Positions 25,444 to 35,700 of a stretch of 47,309 bases of DNA are shown here, piece after piece. Origin of the DNA: Patescibacteria group bacterium (GTDB lineage: Archaea; Nanobdellota; Nanobdellia; Pacearchaeales; GW2011-AR1). The translations under genes and the position numbers were made by a program. The stretch spans positions 1 through 47,309 of the forward strand of contig JAHYJW010000006.1 of NCBI GenBank assembly GCA_019428815.1, read 5' to 3'. Each line of letters begins with the position of its first letter. The stretch's first letter is position 1. The notes below the pieces were generated by a model. That model did not search any database. It worked only from the letters and a program-made list of their open reading frames with translations, and was not told the origin of the DNA.

Positions 25444-25801
25444 ACCTGAAATAAATGAGAACAAAATGGCCAAAAAAGAGATAATTGTTTCTACAGCTAG
25501 CGAAATTCCGGGAATTAAGATAGATAAGATCTTGGGGATTGTTAAGGGGAATACTGTTAGAGTCAAAAATATTGGAAGCGATATTGGAGCAAGTCTTAAA
25601 AGCTTAATTGGAGGAGAAATCAAAACTTATTCTGGAATGATCTCTCAAGCTAGAGAAGAAGCATTTAATCGTATGATAAATCAAGCAATTGATTTAAAAG
25701 CTGATGCAGTTATTATGGTTAGATTCTCAACATCTATGGTTTTACAAGGAGCTGCTGAAATTTTAGCTTATGGGACTGCTGTAAAATTAAAAAAATCTTA
25801 G
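25427..25801 (+). CDS. YbjQ/UPF0145-family protein
   Basis: A 124-aa member of the YbjQ (UPF0145, formerly DUF74, 'heavy-metal-binding') family: IIVSTASEIPGIKIDKILGIVKGNTVR, then ARNxx-like GSDIGASLKSLIGGEIKTY, AREEAFNRMINQA and ADAVIMVRFSTS. These match the family pattern closely. The family forms pentameric rings; its function is not settled, and metal binding is not proven. GAGGAGA lies 8 nt before ATG 25427, favouring this start; M14 would trim a non-conserved leader. It is the second gene of a two-gene unit with the small membrane protein. Confidence 0.9.
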   Translation: MEKTNKPEINENKMAKKEIIVSTASEIPGIKIDKILGIVKGNTVRVKNIGSDIGASLKSLIGGEIKTYSGMISQAREEAFNRMINQAIDLKADAVIMVRFSTSMVLQGAAEILAYGTAVKLKKS

Positions 25802-25849
25802 ATTAGGGTTACTTTTTTAAAAAATTTTTTTGGATTAAAAAGATTTAAA

Positions 25850-25924
25850 AGCCTGCAGGGGGAGTCGAACCCCCGACCTACTGCTTACAAGGCAGTCGCT
25901 CTAATCCAACTGAGCTATGCAGGC
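25850..25924 (-). tRNA. tRNA-Thr (UGU)
   Basis: A full cloverleaf on the minus strand: acceptor GCCTGCA/TGCAGGC, D arm AGTTGGATTA loop, anticodon stem ACTGC/GCAGT with loop CTTGTAA (anticodon TGT), T arm GGGGG-TTCGACT-CCCCC. The discriminator is U, usual for archaeal tRNA-Thr. CCA is not encoded. It lies downstream of ndk on the same strand. Confidence 0.95.
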
Positions 25925-25976
25925 AATCAAACTTAGAAAGAATAATTTAATTTAAAAGGGTTTTGATGCAAATCTA

Positions 25977-26468
25977 TTAGAAAATATGTTCTTCTTCAAC
26001 TCTTTTGTAATCATGTATTTCATCTAAAGAAAACCAAATCCCTAATTCCCTTTTAGCTTCCTCTAGACTAGAAGAAGCATGTACAACATTTTTTACCACA
26101 GTTCCTTTTTCTTTTGCATAATTAAAACTTACATGGGAAAAATCTCCTCTTATTGTTCCAGGAAGAGCATTTTTTGATTCTGTATCTCCTACAAGTTTAC
26201 GAACATTTTCTATAGCATCTACTCCCTCAATTGCTATCGCGACAACTGGTCCGAGGCTGATAAATTTTAATAAATTCTCTCTAACTTTTTCGCCTCTTCT
26301 TTGAGATATATCTTCAGTATAATGTTTTTTTGCTGTATCTTCTTCTACTTTAACTAATTTTAAACCAATAATCTTAAGGCCCCTTTGCTCAAATCTTTTT
26401 ATTATTTCTCCTATTAATCCTCTTTGGACTCCATCGGGTTTTACAAGAACAAGTGTTTGTTGAAGCAT
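25977..26468 (-). CDS. ndk: Nucleoside diphosphate kinase
   Basis: A 163-aa enzyme that passes a phosphate from ATP to other nucleoside diphosphates through a phospho-histidine. The opening TLVLVKPDGVQRGLIG, the TIRGDFS motif (105-111) and the catalytic His130 in NVVHASSS are all present; the usual motif is N(I/V)(I/V)HGSDS, so Ala-Ser replaces Gly-Ser and Ser replaces Asp two positions later. Length is slightly above the usual 150, with a C-terminal extension. It starts 8 nt after eS1 stops and is the last gene of the eL42-eS1-ndk unit on the minus strand. Confidence 0.97.
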   Translation of the reverse strand: MLQQTLVLVKPDGVQRGLIGEIIKRFEQRGLKIIGLKLVKVEEDTAKKHYTEDISQRRGEKVRENLLKFISLGPVVAIAIEGVDAIENVRKLVGDTESKNALPGTIRGDFSHVSFNYAKEKGTVVKNVVHASSSLEEAKRELGIWFSLDEIHDYKRVEEEHIF

Positions 26469-26476
26469 ATTTTACT

Positions 26477-27028
26477 TTACTGAGAGATTTTTTCTTTAAA
26501 CTTTTCAATGCTTAAAACTTTTATTTCACATAAAGAAAGAGGGTAAATTTTCTTTAACTTCAAGCTTAATGATTTTTGAATCTTATTGTTTAGAATATCA
26601 ATAAAAATTGTTTCAGTATCTTTTGTTTTTGAATATTCTGTTAATTCTTCTTTAGCCTTTTCTCTTAAGGCTTTTCTAACTGCTCTTGAAACTTTTTTTC
26701 TTGTTATTAAAAAAGGCTTTATTCTCAAAAAAGCATTTTCACATTCTGTAGAAAATGAGTCTTCAACATAATTTGAACCTCCCCTAATCATTCTTCTTAT
26801 AAAACAAGGTAATATCTTTAATTCAAGAGGATAAGAAGTAGCTTTATCCCCCTCAACTTTTACTTTTAATTTTAATAATGCATTTTTTCCTCTTAAGATT
26901 CTTGTTAAATCGTAAACTATTGTTCTTCCATTTATTTCTTTTAAGTCATAGCCATAAAGTTGGGTTTCTTTCTTTATTAGAGGCATTTCTACATCAAAAA
27001 ACTTTTTTCTTTTTTTTGCTTGTGCCAT
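26477..27028 (-). CDS. rps3ae: 30S ribosomal protein eS1 (S3Ae)
   Basis: A 183-aa small-subunit ribosomal protein. The basic N-terminus (MAQAKKRKKFF) and the family core are visible: GRTIVYDLTRILRGKNALLKLKV, CFIRRMIRGGSNYVEDSF, ITRKKVSRAVRKALR and KLKKIYPLSLCEIKVL. It is a little shorter than the typical 195-220 aa, lacking the longer C-terminal tail. It lies 38 nt after eL42 and 8 nt before ndk, in one minus-strand operon. Confidence 0.95.
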   Translation of the reverse strand: MAQAKKRKKFFDVEMPLIKKETQLYGYDLKEINGRTIVYDLTRILRGKNALLKLKVKVEGDKATSYPLELKILPCFIRRMIRGGSNYVEDSFSTECENAFLRIKPFLITRKKVSRAVRKALREKAKEELTEYSKTKDTETIFIDILNNKIQKSLSLKLKKIYPLSLCEIKVLSIEKFKEKISQ

Positions 27029-27066
27029 TTTAATATTTTTATTAAGTTTGTTAATAATTTTACTAT

Positions 27067-27384
27067 TTACTCTTGTAACACCTTTCCAGTTCTTTTATTT
27101 CTATTTCCAGTTCTATATTTAGATTTTCCGCATTCTTGGCAGGTGTAAAGTATGTTTGTTTTTTTTGTTGTTTTACTTTTTCTTTTGAATTTTGAAACAG
27201 GCGGTTTAGATCCCCACTTTCCTTTGTTACCAAAGCCAGTTCCAAGGCCCCTTGATTTTGCTCTAGCAATACTCCCTCGGGTTAGCGTCCCTCTTTGAAA
27301 ACCAGTCCCTACTAATTTTATTTTCTGTTCTGTCTTTTTTTTACAATAAGGACAAAATCTTTTTGTAGTTTTTGGTATCTTCAT
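27067..27384 (-). CDS. rpl44e: 50S ribosomal protein eL42 (L44e)
   Basis: A 105-aa zinc-binding large-subunit protein that sits near the ribosomal E site. It opens MKIPKTTKRFCPYCKK and ends with YTCQECGK; the two Cys pairs form a C4 zinc site. The middle is basic and Gly-rich as expected. In many archaea the eL42 gene is followed by eS27; here eS1 follows instead. A TATA-like TTTAAAA lies about 24 nt upstream on the minus strand. Confidence 0.95.
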   Translation of the reverse strand: MKIPKTTKRFCPYCKKKTEQKIKLVGTGFQRGTLTRGSIARAKSRGLGTGFGNKGKWGSKPPVSKFKRKSKTTKKTNILYTCQECGKSKYRTGNRNKRTGKVLQE

Positions 27385-27452
27385 GTTGAGAAAAGAAAAA
27401 ACTAGTTTTTAAAGCTTGTTGATTTCCTAAAAAAGCATATTTTTCTTAAAAA

Positions 27453-27525
27453 TGGTCCCGGCAGGAATTGAACCTGCGATCTTTTCCACGTCAAGGAAAC
27501 GTCATAACCACTAGACCACGGGACC
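27453..27525 (-). tRNA. tRNA-Val (GAC)
   Basis: Minus-strand cloverleaf: acceptor GGTCCCG/CGGGACC, anticodon stem TTTCC/GGAAA with loop TTGACGT (anticodon GAC), T arm GCAGG-TTCAATT-CCTGC, discriminator A. CCA is not encoded. It lies 69 nt upstream of eL42. Confidence 0.93.
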
Positions 27526-27579
27526 TTATGAAAGTTTATTTTAGAAAATATTTAAATATAATGTTTTTCTTTATTAAAT

Positions 27580-27789
27580 ATGAAAAGGGGATATCAGAAG
27601 AAAAACCAATCTAAAGGGATTTTTTTGTTTCTTTATTTGATTTTTGCAGCATACTTTTTGAATTATCCCTTCAGATTTATGGAAGTTCCTGAATTTTTTT
27701 TATCTATAGACCAATGGATTATCTTTTTTGGGGGTATTCTCCTTATTCTAGGGGCATATAATCATCTTAGAAAAAAAGCCACTTTTTGA
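27580..27789 (+). CDS. Small two-TM protein, paralogue of 36168
   Basis: A 69-aa protein with a basic N-terminus and two hydrophobic helices (about 13-30 and 46-62) linked by a loop containing PEFF. It ends with a basic tail (HLRKKATF). A TATA-like TATTTAA is 28 nt upstream of the ATG. It aligns by eye with the protein at 36168-36365 (shared PEF in the loop and GILL(I/V)LG in helix 2). The function is unknown. The two copies flank the 27890-35735 cassette. Confidence 0.6.
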   Translation: MKRGYQKKNQSKGIFLFLYLIFAAYFLNYPFRFMEVPEFFLSIDQWIIFFGGILLILGAYNHLRKKATF

Positions 27790-27860
27790 AGTTTAATCTT
27801 AATATTTTTTGATTTTTCGAATCTCTCAATTCTATTAATTAGCTAATTTTTAACAATAAA

Positions 27861-27867
27861 TTTATAT
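27861..27867 (+). promoter_or_regulatory. TATA box of the pilin-like/giant operon
   Basis: TTTATAT centred 26 nt before ATG 27890. A decoy ATG at 27879 gives only a six-codon ORF. Confidence 0.6.
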
Positions 27868-27889
27868 ATATAATTACCATGTTTTTCGT

Positions 27890-29773
27890 ATGGTGATTAA
27901 AAGGGATGCCCCCCTTATTTTTAATAAGGATTTCAAAGATTTTTTTTTAAAAAAAAGGGGTCAAGTAACAATTTTTATTATTATTGCAATAGTGATAGTT
28001 TTCGCAATCTTGATTTTTTTCTTTTTTAGAGGTAAAACCATTGAGACCCAAATCCCAGCTTATGCAGAGCCGGTTTATTCAAATTTTTTGTTTTGTATAG
28101 AAGAAGCTACTTTAATAGGGACAAATTTAATTGGAAGCCAGGGGGGCTACATTTACCTACCTGAGTTTGAACCCGGTTCTTCTTATATGCCTTTTTCTTC
28201 TCAATTAAACTTTTTAGGAAGTTCAGTTCCTTACTGGTATTATGTTTCTGGAAACAACATCCAAAGAGAAAAAGTTCCAACAAAAGAAATGATGGAGTCT
28301 CATTTAGAAGACTTTATTGAAGAAAAGATAAAAAGTTGTAATTACAATCAATACAAAACTCAAGGATTCCAGATATCCTGGGAAGATCCTTCTTCGAGGG
28401 TGAATATCCAAGATGATCGAATTGAGGTAATCCTCAATATGAACTTAAACATTGCTTTAGGCAATGAGAGTTTTACTTCCTCTAACCACAGGGTTGTAGT
28501 AAACTCTGAATTAGGTTCTTTATATAACTCTGCAAAAAGAGTTTATGAAGAACAACAAAAAACCTTGTTCTTAGAAGATTATGCGATAGATATCTTAAGA
28601 AACTATGCTCCGGTGGATGGTGCAGAAGTTACTTGTTCTCCTTTAATTTGGAATGCAGATGATATATTCAATGAGTTACAAGAAGCAATTGAAGCAAATA
28701 CTCAAGCTTTGACAAATCAGGGGTCTGATAATGATTATTTCTTTGTGGATCTTCCTGTTAAAAATGAAGTTAGATTTTTGAACTCGAAGACTTGGCCTCA
28801 TAATTTTGAGGTTACTCCTACAGAAGGTAATCTTTTAATCTCAACTCCAGTTGGGAATCAACCCGGATTGGGGATTTTGGGTTTCTGTTATGCTCCTTAC
28901 CATTATGTTTATGATATGAAATATCCTGTTTTAGTTCAAATTTATTCTGGTGGAGAGATGTTTCAATTTCCTTTAGCGGTCATTATTAGAGGAAATAACC
29001 CTAGAGAACCAATTGAAGGAGCAGTTGCTTATCCTGGAATTATTCCAGAACTATGTCAGCATAAAAATACTGAAATTTTAGTAGATGTAAAAGATTTTAA
29101 TGGGAATCCTATTGGAGCAGACATATCTTTTGATTGTTTTGCAAATACTTGTTTTATTGGTCAAACAAGTAATTCAGGGGTTCTTTTATCAGATTTTCCC
29201 CAATGTGTAAATGGATTTGTTTCTGCTAAAGCTCCAGGTTTTAAAGATGCCAAATATCTTTTATCTACTGTTTCTGCTGGAAACATAGAGATTTTAATGG
29301 AACGTATGTACACCAAAGAGATTCAATTAATGCTTGATGGGACTAATTTTAATGGTAACGCATTAATCTATTTTATTTCAAATGATTCTACTAAAACTAT
29401 TGTTTATCCTGAACAAAGAGCTGTTGAACTTTCAGCAGGGCAATATGAGGTTCAAGTTCATATCTTTAGGGATGCAGAAATTAATTTTGGAGAGATGGTA
29501 ACTGAACAGTGTATTGAGGTTCCACGTTCAGGTATCTTAGGTTTTGTAGGACTTAAAAAAAAGAATTGTTTTGAAGTAACAATCCCTGAACAGATTATCT
29601 CGCAATCCTTAGCTGGAGGGGGCAAACAAAATTATTATATTTCTGAATCTGAATTAGCTTCTTTAAATCATATTAAAATAAACGTTGGGAGTTTTCCAAT
29701 ACCCAATGATATAAATCAAATACAGTATAACTATCTTTTATTCGATGAAAGGGGGCTCGATATAATTATCTAA
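27890..29773 (+). CDS. Exported protein with pilin-like N-terminus
   Basis: A 627-aa protein. After a basic leader of about 23 residues comes KRGQVTIFIIIAIVIVFAILIFFFF, a hydrophobic helix in a setting typical of prepilin-like proteins (basic-Gly-x-x-hydrophobic helix). The exported part is large: an N-terminal domain with two Cys (FLFCIEEA, KSCNYN), a central domain, and a C-terminal region with a carboxypeptidase-regulatory-like beta domain (EILVDVKDFNGNPIGADISFDC). I recall this protein type as frequent in DPANN genomes, without a known function. The giant protein gene starts 4 nt after its stop. Class III prepilin processing is possible but unproven; no prepilin peptidase is in the window. 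Confidence 0.7.
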   Translation: MVIKRDAPLIFNKDFKDFFLKKRGQVTIFIIIAIVIVFAILIFFFFRGKTIETQIPAYAEPVYSNFLFCIEEATLIGTNLIGSQGGYIYLPEFEPGSSYMPFSSQLNFLGSSVPYWYYVSGNNIQREKVPTKEMMESHLEDFIEEKIKSCNYNQYKTQGFQISWEDPSSRVNIQDDRIEVILNMNLNIALGNESFTSSNHRVVVNSELGSLYNSAKRVYEEQQKTLFLEDYAIDILRNYAPVDGAEVTCSPLIWNADDIFNELQEAIEANTQALTNQGSDNDYFFVDLPVKNEVRFLNSKTWPHNFEVTPTEGNLLISTPVGNQPGLGILGFCYAPYHYVYDMKYPVLVQIYSGGEMFQFPLAVIIRGNNPREPIEGAVAYPGIIPELCQHKNTEILVDVKDFNGNPIGADISFDCFANTCFIGQTSNSGVLLSDFPQCVNGFVSAKAPGFKDAKYLLSTVSAGNIEILMERMYTKEIQLMLDGTNFNGNALIYFISNDSTKTIVYPEQRAVELSAGQYEVQVHIFRDAEINFGEMVTEQCIEVPRSGILGFVGLKKKNCFEVTIPEQIISQSLAGGGKQNYYISESELASLNHIKINVGSFPIPNDINQIQYNYLLFDERGLDIII

Positions 29774-29777
29774 AAAA

Positions 29778-32700
29778 ATGATTTCAAAAAATAATACCCC
29801 TGAAATTAAGTTTCATTCAAAAACTTGGACAATATTCTTCTTTTTATTAGTTATTCTTTTAGCTAACTCTTTTTTGATTTCTTCTCAATCTTATTCAAGA
29901 TCTCTTACAGGATATCCATCTTATGTTGGAATTAAACCCTCTTTTGGAGATGTAAGTTTTTCTCCTGCTTTTGATAATCAGGGAAATTTTAATAGGAATG
30001 TTTGTGAAGCGGGTCAAGATTTTATTCTTCATATTTCCCCTCTTGGATGTATACCCTCTGTTGTTAGAAGTGATCTTTTAGAAGAACAAAATGTTCCTGT
30101 TTTTTGTCCTATTGTTGCAACTCAATTAAACCCCCTAATAGATGTAGAAACGTTAGATAGTATCTCTTTTAGCGGGCAGTTGTCTGAAGAAGTTTCCGGG
30201 GTAGGGTATTATCCTGCACAAGCTGCATTAGGGAATGCGGGATTGAGATTAAACCAACCCATTATGGATAATCTTGGTTATGCAGTTATTGTTTTAAGAA
30301 AACAAAAAAATGAATCTGCAATGCCAGACTTTGTAGAAGGAAATTTAACTGCAAGAATAAAATATGATATTAATAATGCTTTTGGTATGGGGCATGCTGG
30401 TCCTTTTTATCTTCCAATAAGGAGTGATAGTGATTGGGATAATCAATTTAAACAGTATGGTTTTTGGCAAGGAAGAGGTTATTTAAGAGCAGACTTTGTG
30501 GGAGAAAATGAAGCTACGGTTTCAATTTATTCTAAAAGAGATCCTTATGATCCGCTTGGGGCTAATGAGAGAATAATCTCCACGGTTTCTTTGGATTCGT
30601 CTCAAGGAGGAAGAACTTCTACAGATATCTTTATGCCAGGTTTTGATTATTGTATGGGAAGTCTTAATTTAAGATTAGACGGAATTGAAAAACCAGACAC
30701 AACTGTTAGGCTAAATGTTAATGGAGATTATCAAGAATTTAAAAAAAATGACCAATTTTTAGATTCTTGTAAAGTTCTTAATATTGAAAAAAAGGGAATT
30801 GTTGAAGAGGTTAGAATTAGATGTAAAGATGATATCCGTGGATGGGGGACTTTTACATTGAGTATCTCCCCTATGGTAGAATTAGAAATTGGGGGAGCTG
30901 GAAAAAGAAATTATTCTGTGGGAGACGTTGTTTTAAATTCTGAAGGTTTACCTCTTCAGGTAACAACTAATCCTCAAAGAGATGAAAATGGAACTGTTTA
31001 TGTAGCTTATTTAAGAACAAAGGGTAACACTAAAAAAGAATCAGATTTAGAGGTTGTTTTAGTTACAATTCCAACAAATATGGAATTAGGGGATCGAAAA
31101 TTAACTGAATCTCAATTAAAATCTTTTGCAAAACTTTTAGATAAAGAAAAAGACATTAATCAAATACCTAATCCCAATTTGGCTAATCTGTTTAAGTTCC
31201 TCCCTCTTGATGCTTTATTAGGCTATAAATTTCAAGGAATCTCCCAAGGAAATACGGCAAGTATCTTTGGAGTTGAGATAAGTCTCTTAGGTTTTTCTGG
31301 TCCTAAAAACAAAGATCTTTCAACGGTTGATGGATCTAAAGATAATTACACAAAAGCAATCGAGGACTACGATTACATCTCTGAACATTATCTAATAGAG
31401 AAATATCCTGATGAAAGAGAATCTCAAACTATCGCCCAGAAAGCGTTAACTAATCAGATAAGTCTTTCTGAAAGAACAAATCAAATGAGAGATGTTTTGT
31501 TTTTATGCGAAGATTTTAAGGAGAAATATCCGGATTTTGATCCTCCTGAAATCTGTATGCGTTCAGATAGATTAGCTAGTTTTTCATTTAATTCACAATC
31601 TTTAGAAATAAACGGGAGAAGTTACCTGATTTCTTTGGATGCTATAAAACAACCTTCTTTTGATGATTTCGGTGCAAGAATAATGATTCTAGATTCAAAT
31701 AATAGATCAAAAGATATCTCTTATGATTTCATAAAAAATGAAGCAATCTCCATTGGAGATCTTGGAGGATATATCCAACTTTTAGATGTTAACAAGGACT
31801 CTTCAGGAGAAGAGTCTGTAAGAATAAAAACAAATCTAAGAGAAGAAAAAAAAGATCAAGGGGATTATCTTGGGTCAGAAGTTACCATAACTCTGAATAA
31901 AGGAATGCCTAATTTTAGGGCAGGAGGGGATTATGTTTTTGTTTTAGATACAACAAACTTAAGAGAAGTTGCAAAAGTTTCAGTCATTTCTAATATTAAA
32001 GAAGCAGGTACAGAAGCAACCTTTCCTTTTAAAATTGGAATAGAAAAAAGGGGGATTCAACTTTCTCCTGAGAAAACTAAAGATAGAATTGAGAAGCTTA
32101 ATTCAACAATTAATACTTGGAGAAATGTTAATGATAAACTTGGAACTTTGGTAAGTGCTGGAAAAGCAGCATGTCTAGTCACAGGAACTTCTCTTCTTAT
32201 TAAAAATTTTATTTCTAATGTCGGAGGAACCGGAATTGCAAGACAATTTGTAATGAGGGGGCCTGGGGGATGGATTGAAGAATGTGAAAGATTAATTCGT
32301 ACTAACGAATTTAGTGGGAGTCTTGATTCATGTTTGCTTCATTATTCCGATGAAATAGACCAAGCAGTAAGTGAAACTTCTAATAAAATTACTGAGATAA
32401 ATGATTTCTTTTCAAACATCCAAGACTGCCAACCTCAAGAAACTAGTTTTTTTGGAGAATCAAGAGTAAAAACTGATCTTTGTTTAAAGAATTACTTAAA
32501 CCAAAAGAGGTCTGAAATAATTAATAATTTAGAAGCGGGGGGCGTTACCCAAGTTCGAATTGGCAGTGAAAACTTTGATGTTTCTAATTTAGTAAATAAT
32601 ATGACCTCGGAGAATATCTTGTTAGAAGATGTTCGGGATTTAGAATTATATTCAAAACTTTTAAATTCAGATGTTGAAAGGGTTCCCCAAATTGCTAATA

Positions 32701-35700
32701 TTTCTTTAACTAACTCTTTAGGAAACTTTTGGGCTAACTCTAAATTATCTGTTGAAATGAATCTTTTTGCAGAAAAATACGGCGCAGATAATGCTGTATC
32801 ATTATTCTCTTCAGAATCTTTAGAAGAAGTTTATGTTACAGAAGTAAAAACTTTCTCACAGTTGAATTCTCTCCATAGTCAAGCTATTGAAACTTCAGAA
32901 ACTGTTTATTTAGTTAAAGATGAATCAAGTAATAGAGATTATCTCCTTGTTTTAGGAGATGTTATTGATGGAAGATATCCTATAAAAGAAACTTATAACA
33001 TCAGTCCAGGAGGTATGCTTCAAAAAATGGAGTCGGTCAATCCTTTGCATCTTTCTTTAATAAAATCTGATTCTTCTTCTTTAAGAAATAGATGTACTAA
33101 TTGTATAATTAGATTTTATGAAAGCGGAGCTTATGAAGGATTCCCTGCAATTGTTCCCTTTGATATTCCTAATGGATGGTATGCCGCAGTTAAACCTGCA
33201 ATCCCTGGGCCAGGAATTACCGGAGGAAATTTAGAACCTTTTGATGATTCAGGAAAGGTATCTAATTTTTATCTTTGTAATGTGGGACCAGATAAAGAAG
33301 AAGATTTTTTTAGGAAGATTGATTCTGGTGCCGGAGATGATATATGTCGATTAGTAAATCTTGGAACAGGTCAACCTTATGACCAATTTCCTGGACTTTC
33401 TCCTTCTGAAGCATCAAGAAAAATTACTCAAGCTCAGCAGGCATTTAGAGAAGCTTCAGCTGCCTATAACCAAAATTTAAAAGGAAGAAAAATTGCAGTT
33501 CTTGGGCAGTTGGTAGAAGTAGGTGATTCTGCAATAGGGGTTCCAGATATCCAATGTCAGGATTTTATGTCTCCTAAAGATTGTAATATCTTATTTAATG
33601 TTTGTGATCCCGTTATTTGTCCAAACTCAAGATGTAATCTCGGAGGTAAATATACTGTTGATAATGTGATTCAATCTGGGATTATTGGGAGTGTTGCCCT
33701 TTGTCTTCCAAATTGGCCAGATATTAAAGTGCCTATTTGTGTTTCAGGAGTTCATGCAGGTGTAGACGGTCTTTTAACTGTTTTTGAAGAATATAGAGAT
33801 TGCTTACAAATAAGTTTAGACACTGGAGAACAAGTAGGGATTTGTGATGCTTTACATTCTGTATACCTTTGTGAATTTTTCTGGAGACAAACTTTACCGG
33901 TTGTTCAATATGGAATGCCTCAAATAATTAGCTCTATCCTCGGAAAAAATGTTCGTGGTGGTGGAGAATATCTTGGTCTTCAAAATGCATTTTCCCAAGC
34001 TTCAGGCTCTGCAGAATATTTTACCCAGTTTTATGCAATAGAATCTTTTAAAGCATTTAAAGCAAGGTCTATGGAAGGGGTTGGAACAGAATTTTGTAGA
34101 AACTTTATCTCTGTTCCTGGCTTGGGGGATGGAAAAATATTTGATGCTTTACTTGCTCCAGACTCTCCTCATCAATCTTTGGGGTGGTTTCAAGAAATAC
34201 CTTATACAACTTTAACTGTCCCCGTTCGATCCCAGTATAAAGTCTTTTTCCATATTTACGCAGGACAAGACCTCCCAGCATCTTATGAAGTTTATCTAAA
34301 GGGAAGTTATACTACATTACCTCCGGGAGTTTCTGAGAGGTATATTGTTGATAGAGGTTATTTAGAAACAGGGGGAAGAGTTCAAGAGACATCTGATTTT
34401 TTAGCTCCTGCAGGTTATAATCAGATGTGTATAACTGTAAATAACCAAGAAGAATGTGGATTTAAACAAATATCAACAGACTTTGGCATCCAGTATATTT
34501 CTTCTGAATTTGCTTCAAGTGAAGCATCAAGGACAGATATTACCACAGAAAATGTCTGTATCTCTGGTTCTCCCAACATAAGGAGTTTATTAAATTTAAA
34601 TGTTCAAGCAGGAGCTGAAGAATTTATTGATCCAGAGATTTATGATAGGGGGATTATTAGAATTTGTTCTACAGATAATCCGGGTTTATCAACAGACCCT
34701 TATGCAAATACAGAAAAATCAAGGTGGAAATCAGTAGGATATTGCGATAATCCTTCGATTAAATGTTGGTTAGATACTCAAAGCGTTGAAAATACAATAG
34801 ACTTTGTTGATTTAGAAAATAAAACCTTAAGTGAAGTTACTCCTTATTGGATGAATATTCTAACAGAACAGATGAATTTAATAGAAGATTTTAGTGGGTT
34901 TGTTTCTGAAATTGAGACTCTAAAAACAGCTAAAGAATATTCCCAAATAATAAACAAAATTAATGAAAATTATGACAGGGTATTTTTTAGCAAAGAAAAA
35001 GCATTTTTAAGACTTTTACGTGGGGATGCTTTTGGAGAAATTACATTAAATCTTATTCAAGAAGAGAATAATCTTTTATTAGATGAAACAACAAGTTCTG
35101 CTTTAGGGATCAGTTCAACCCAAATGATGGGGGAGGAAGAAGCAGACCTTATTGGTTTTTTAAATGAGTATATCCATCAAAAAGAAACTATTAGTCCTTC
35201 TGAATCGGCAAGTTTCAAAAGAATAACCCTCTTAAAGACTATGTTACGTTTAAGAGGGGAAGTTTTTGATAATCCGAATTCATATTGTTTTCATTCAATT
35301 TTAAATATCTATACTAATGCAGGTTTTAATTTTGAATGTTTTTATGCTGTTCCTTCTGGGACAAAATACTCTTTCTTAAATAATGATGGGACATCTACTG
35401 TCGTTGAACCAAGTCCCATAATAGGAAGTAACTTTCAGACTTCCCCTCAGAGGTCTTGCACTTTAACTAAGGAAAGAGACATTAGGTTAAGTTATGATGA
35501 ACTTTTAACACAACTCCAAGTTGGAGATTGGGTGGATATTATTTACAGGCCTGGTTCTGGTGGATCTCACGCCGTTATTTTTGTTAGGTGGGTAGATACT
35601 TCTTGGAGGAATGATGTAAATAAAATGGCTTGGATATACCACTGGGGGTTAGATGGTACACGGAGATATAGATTTGAGAAAATTTCTTTGGCTCAGACTA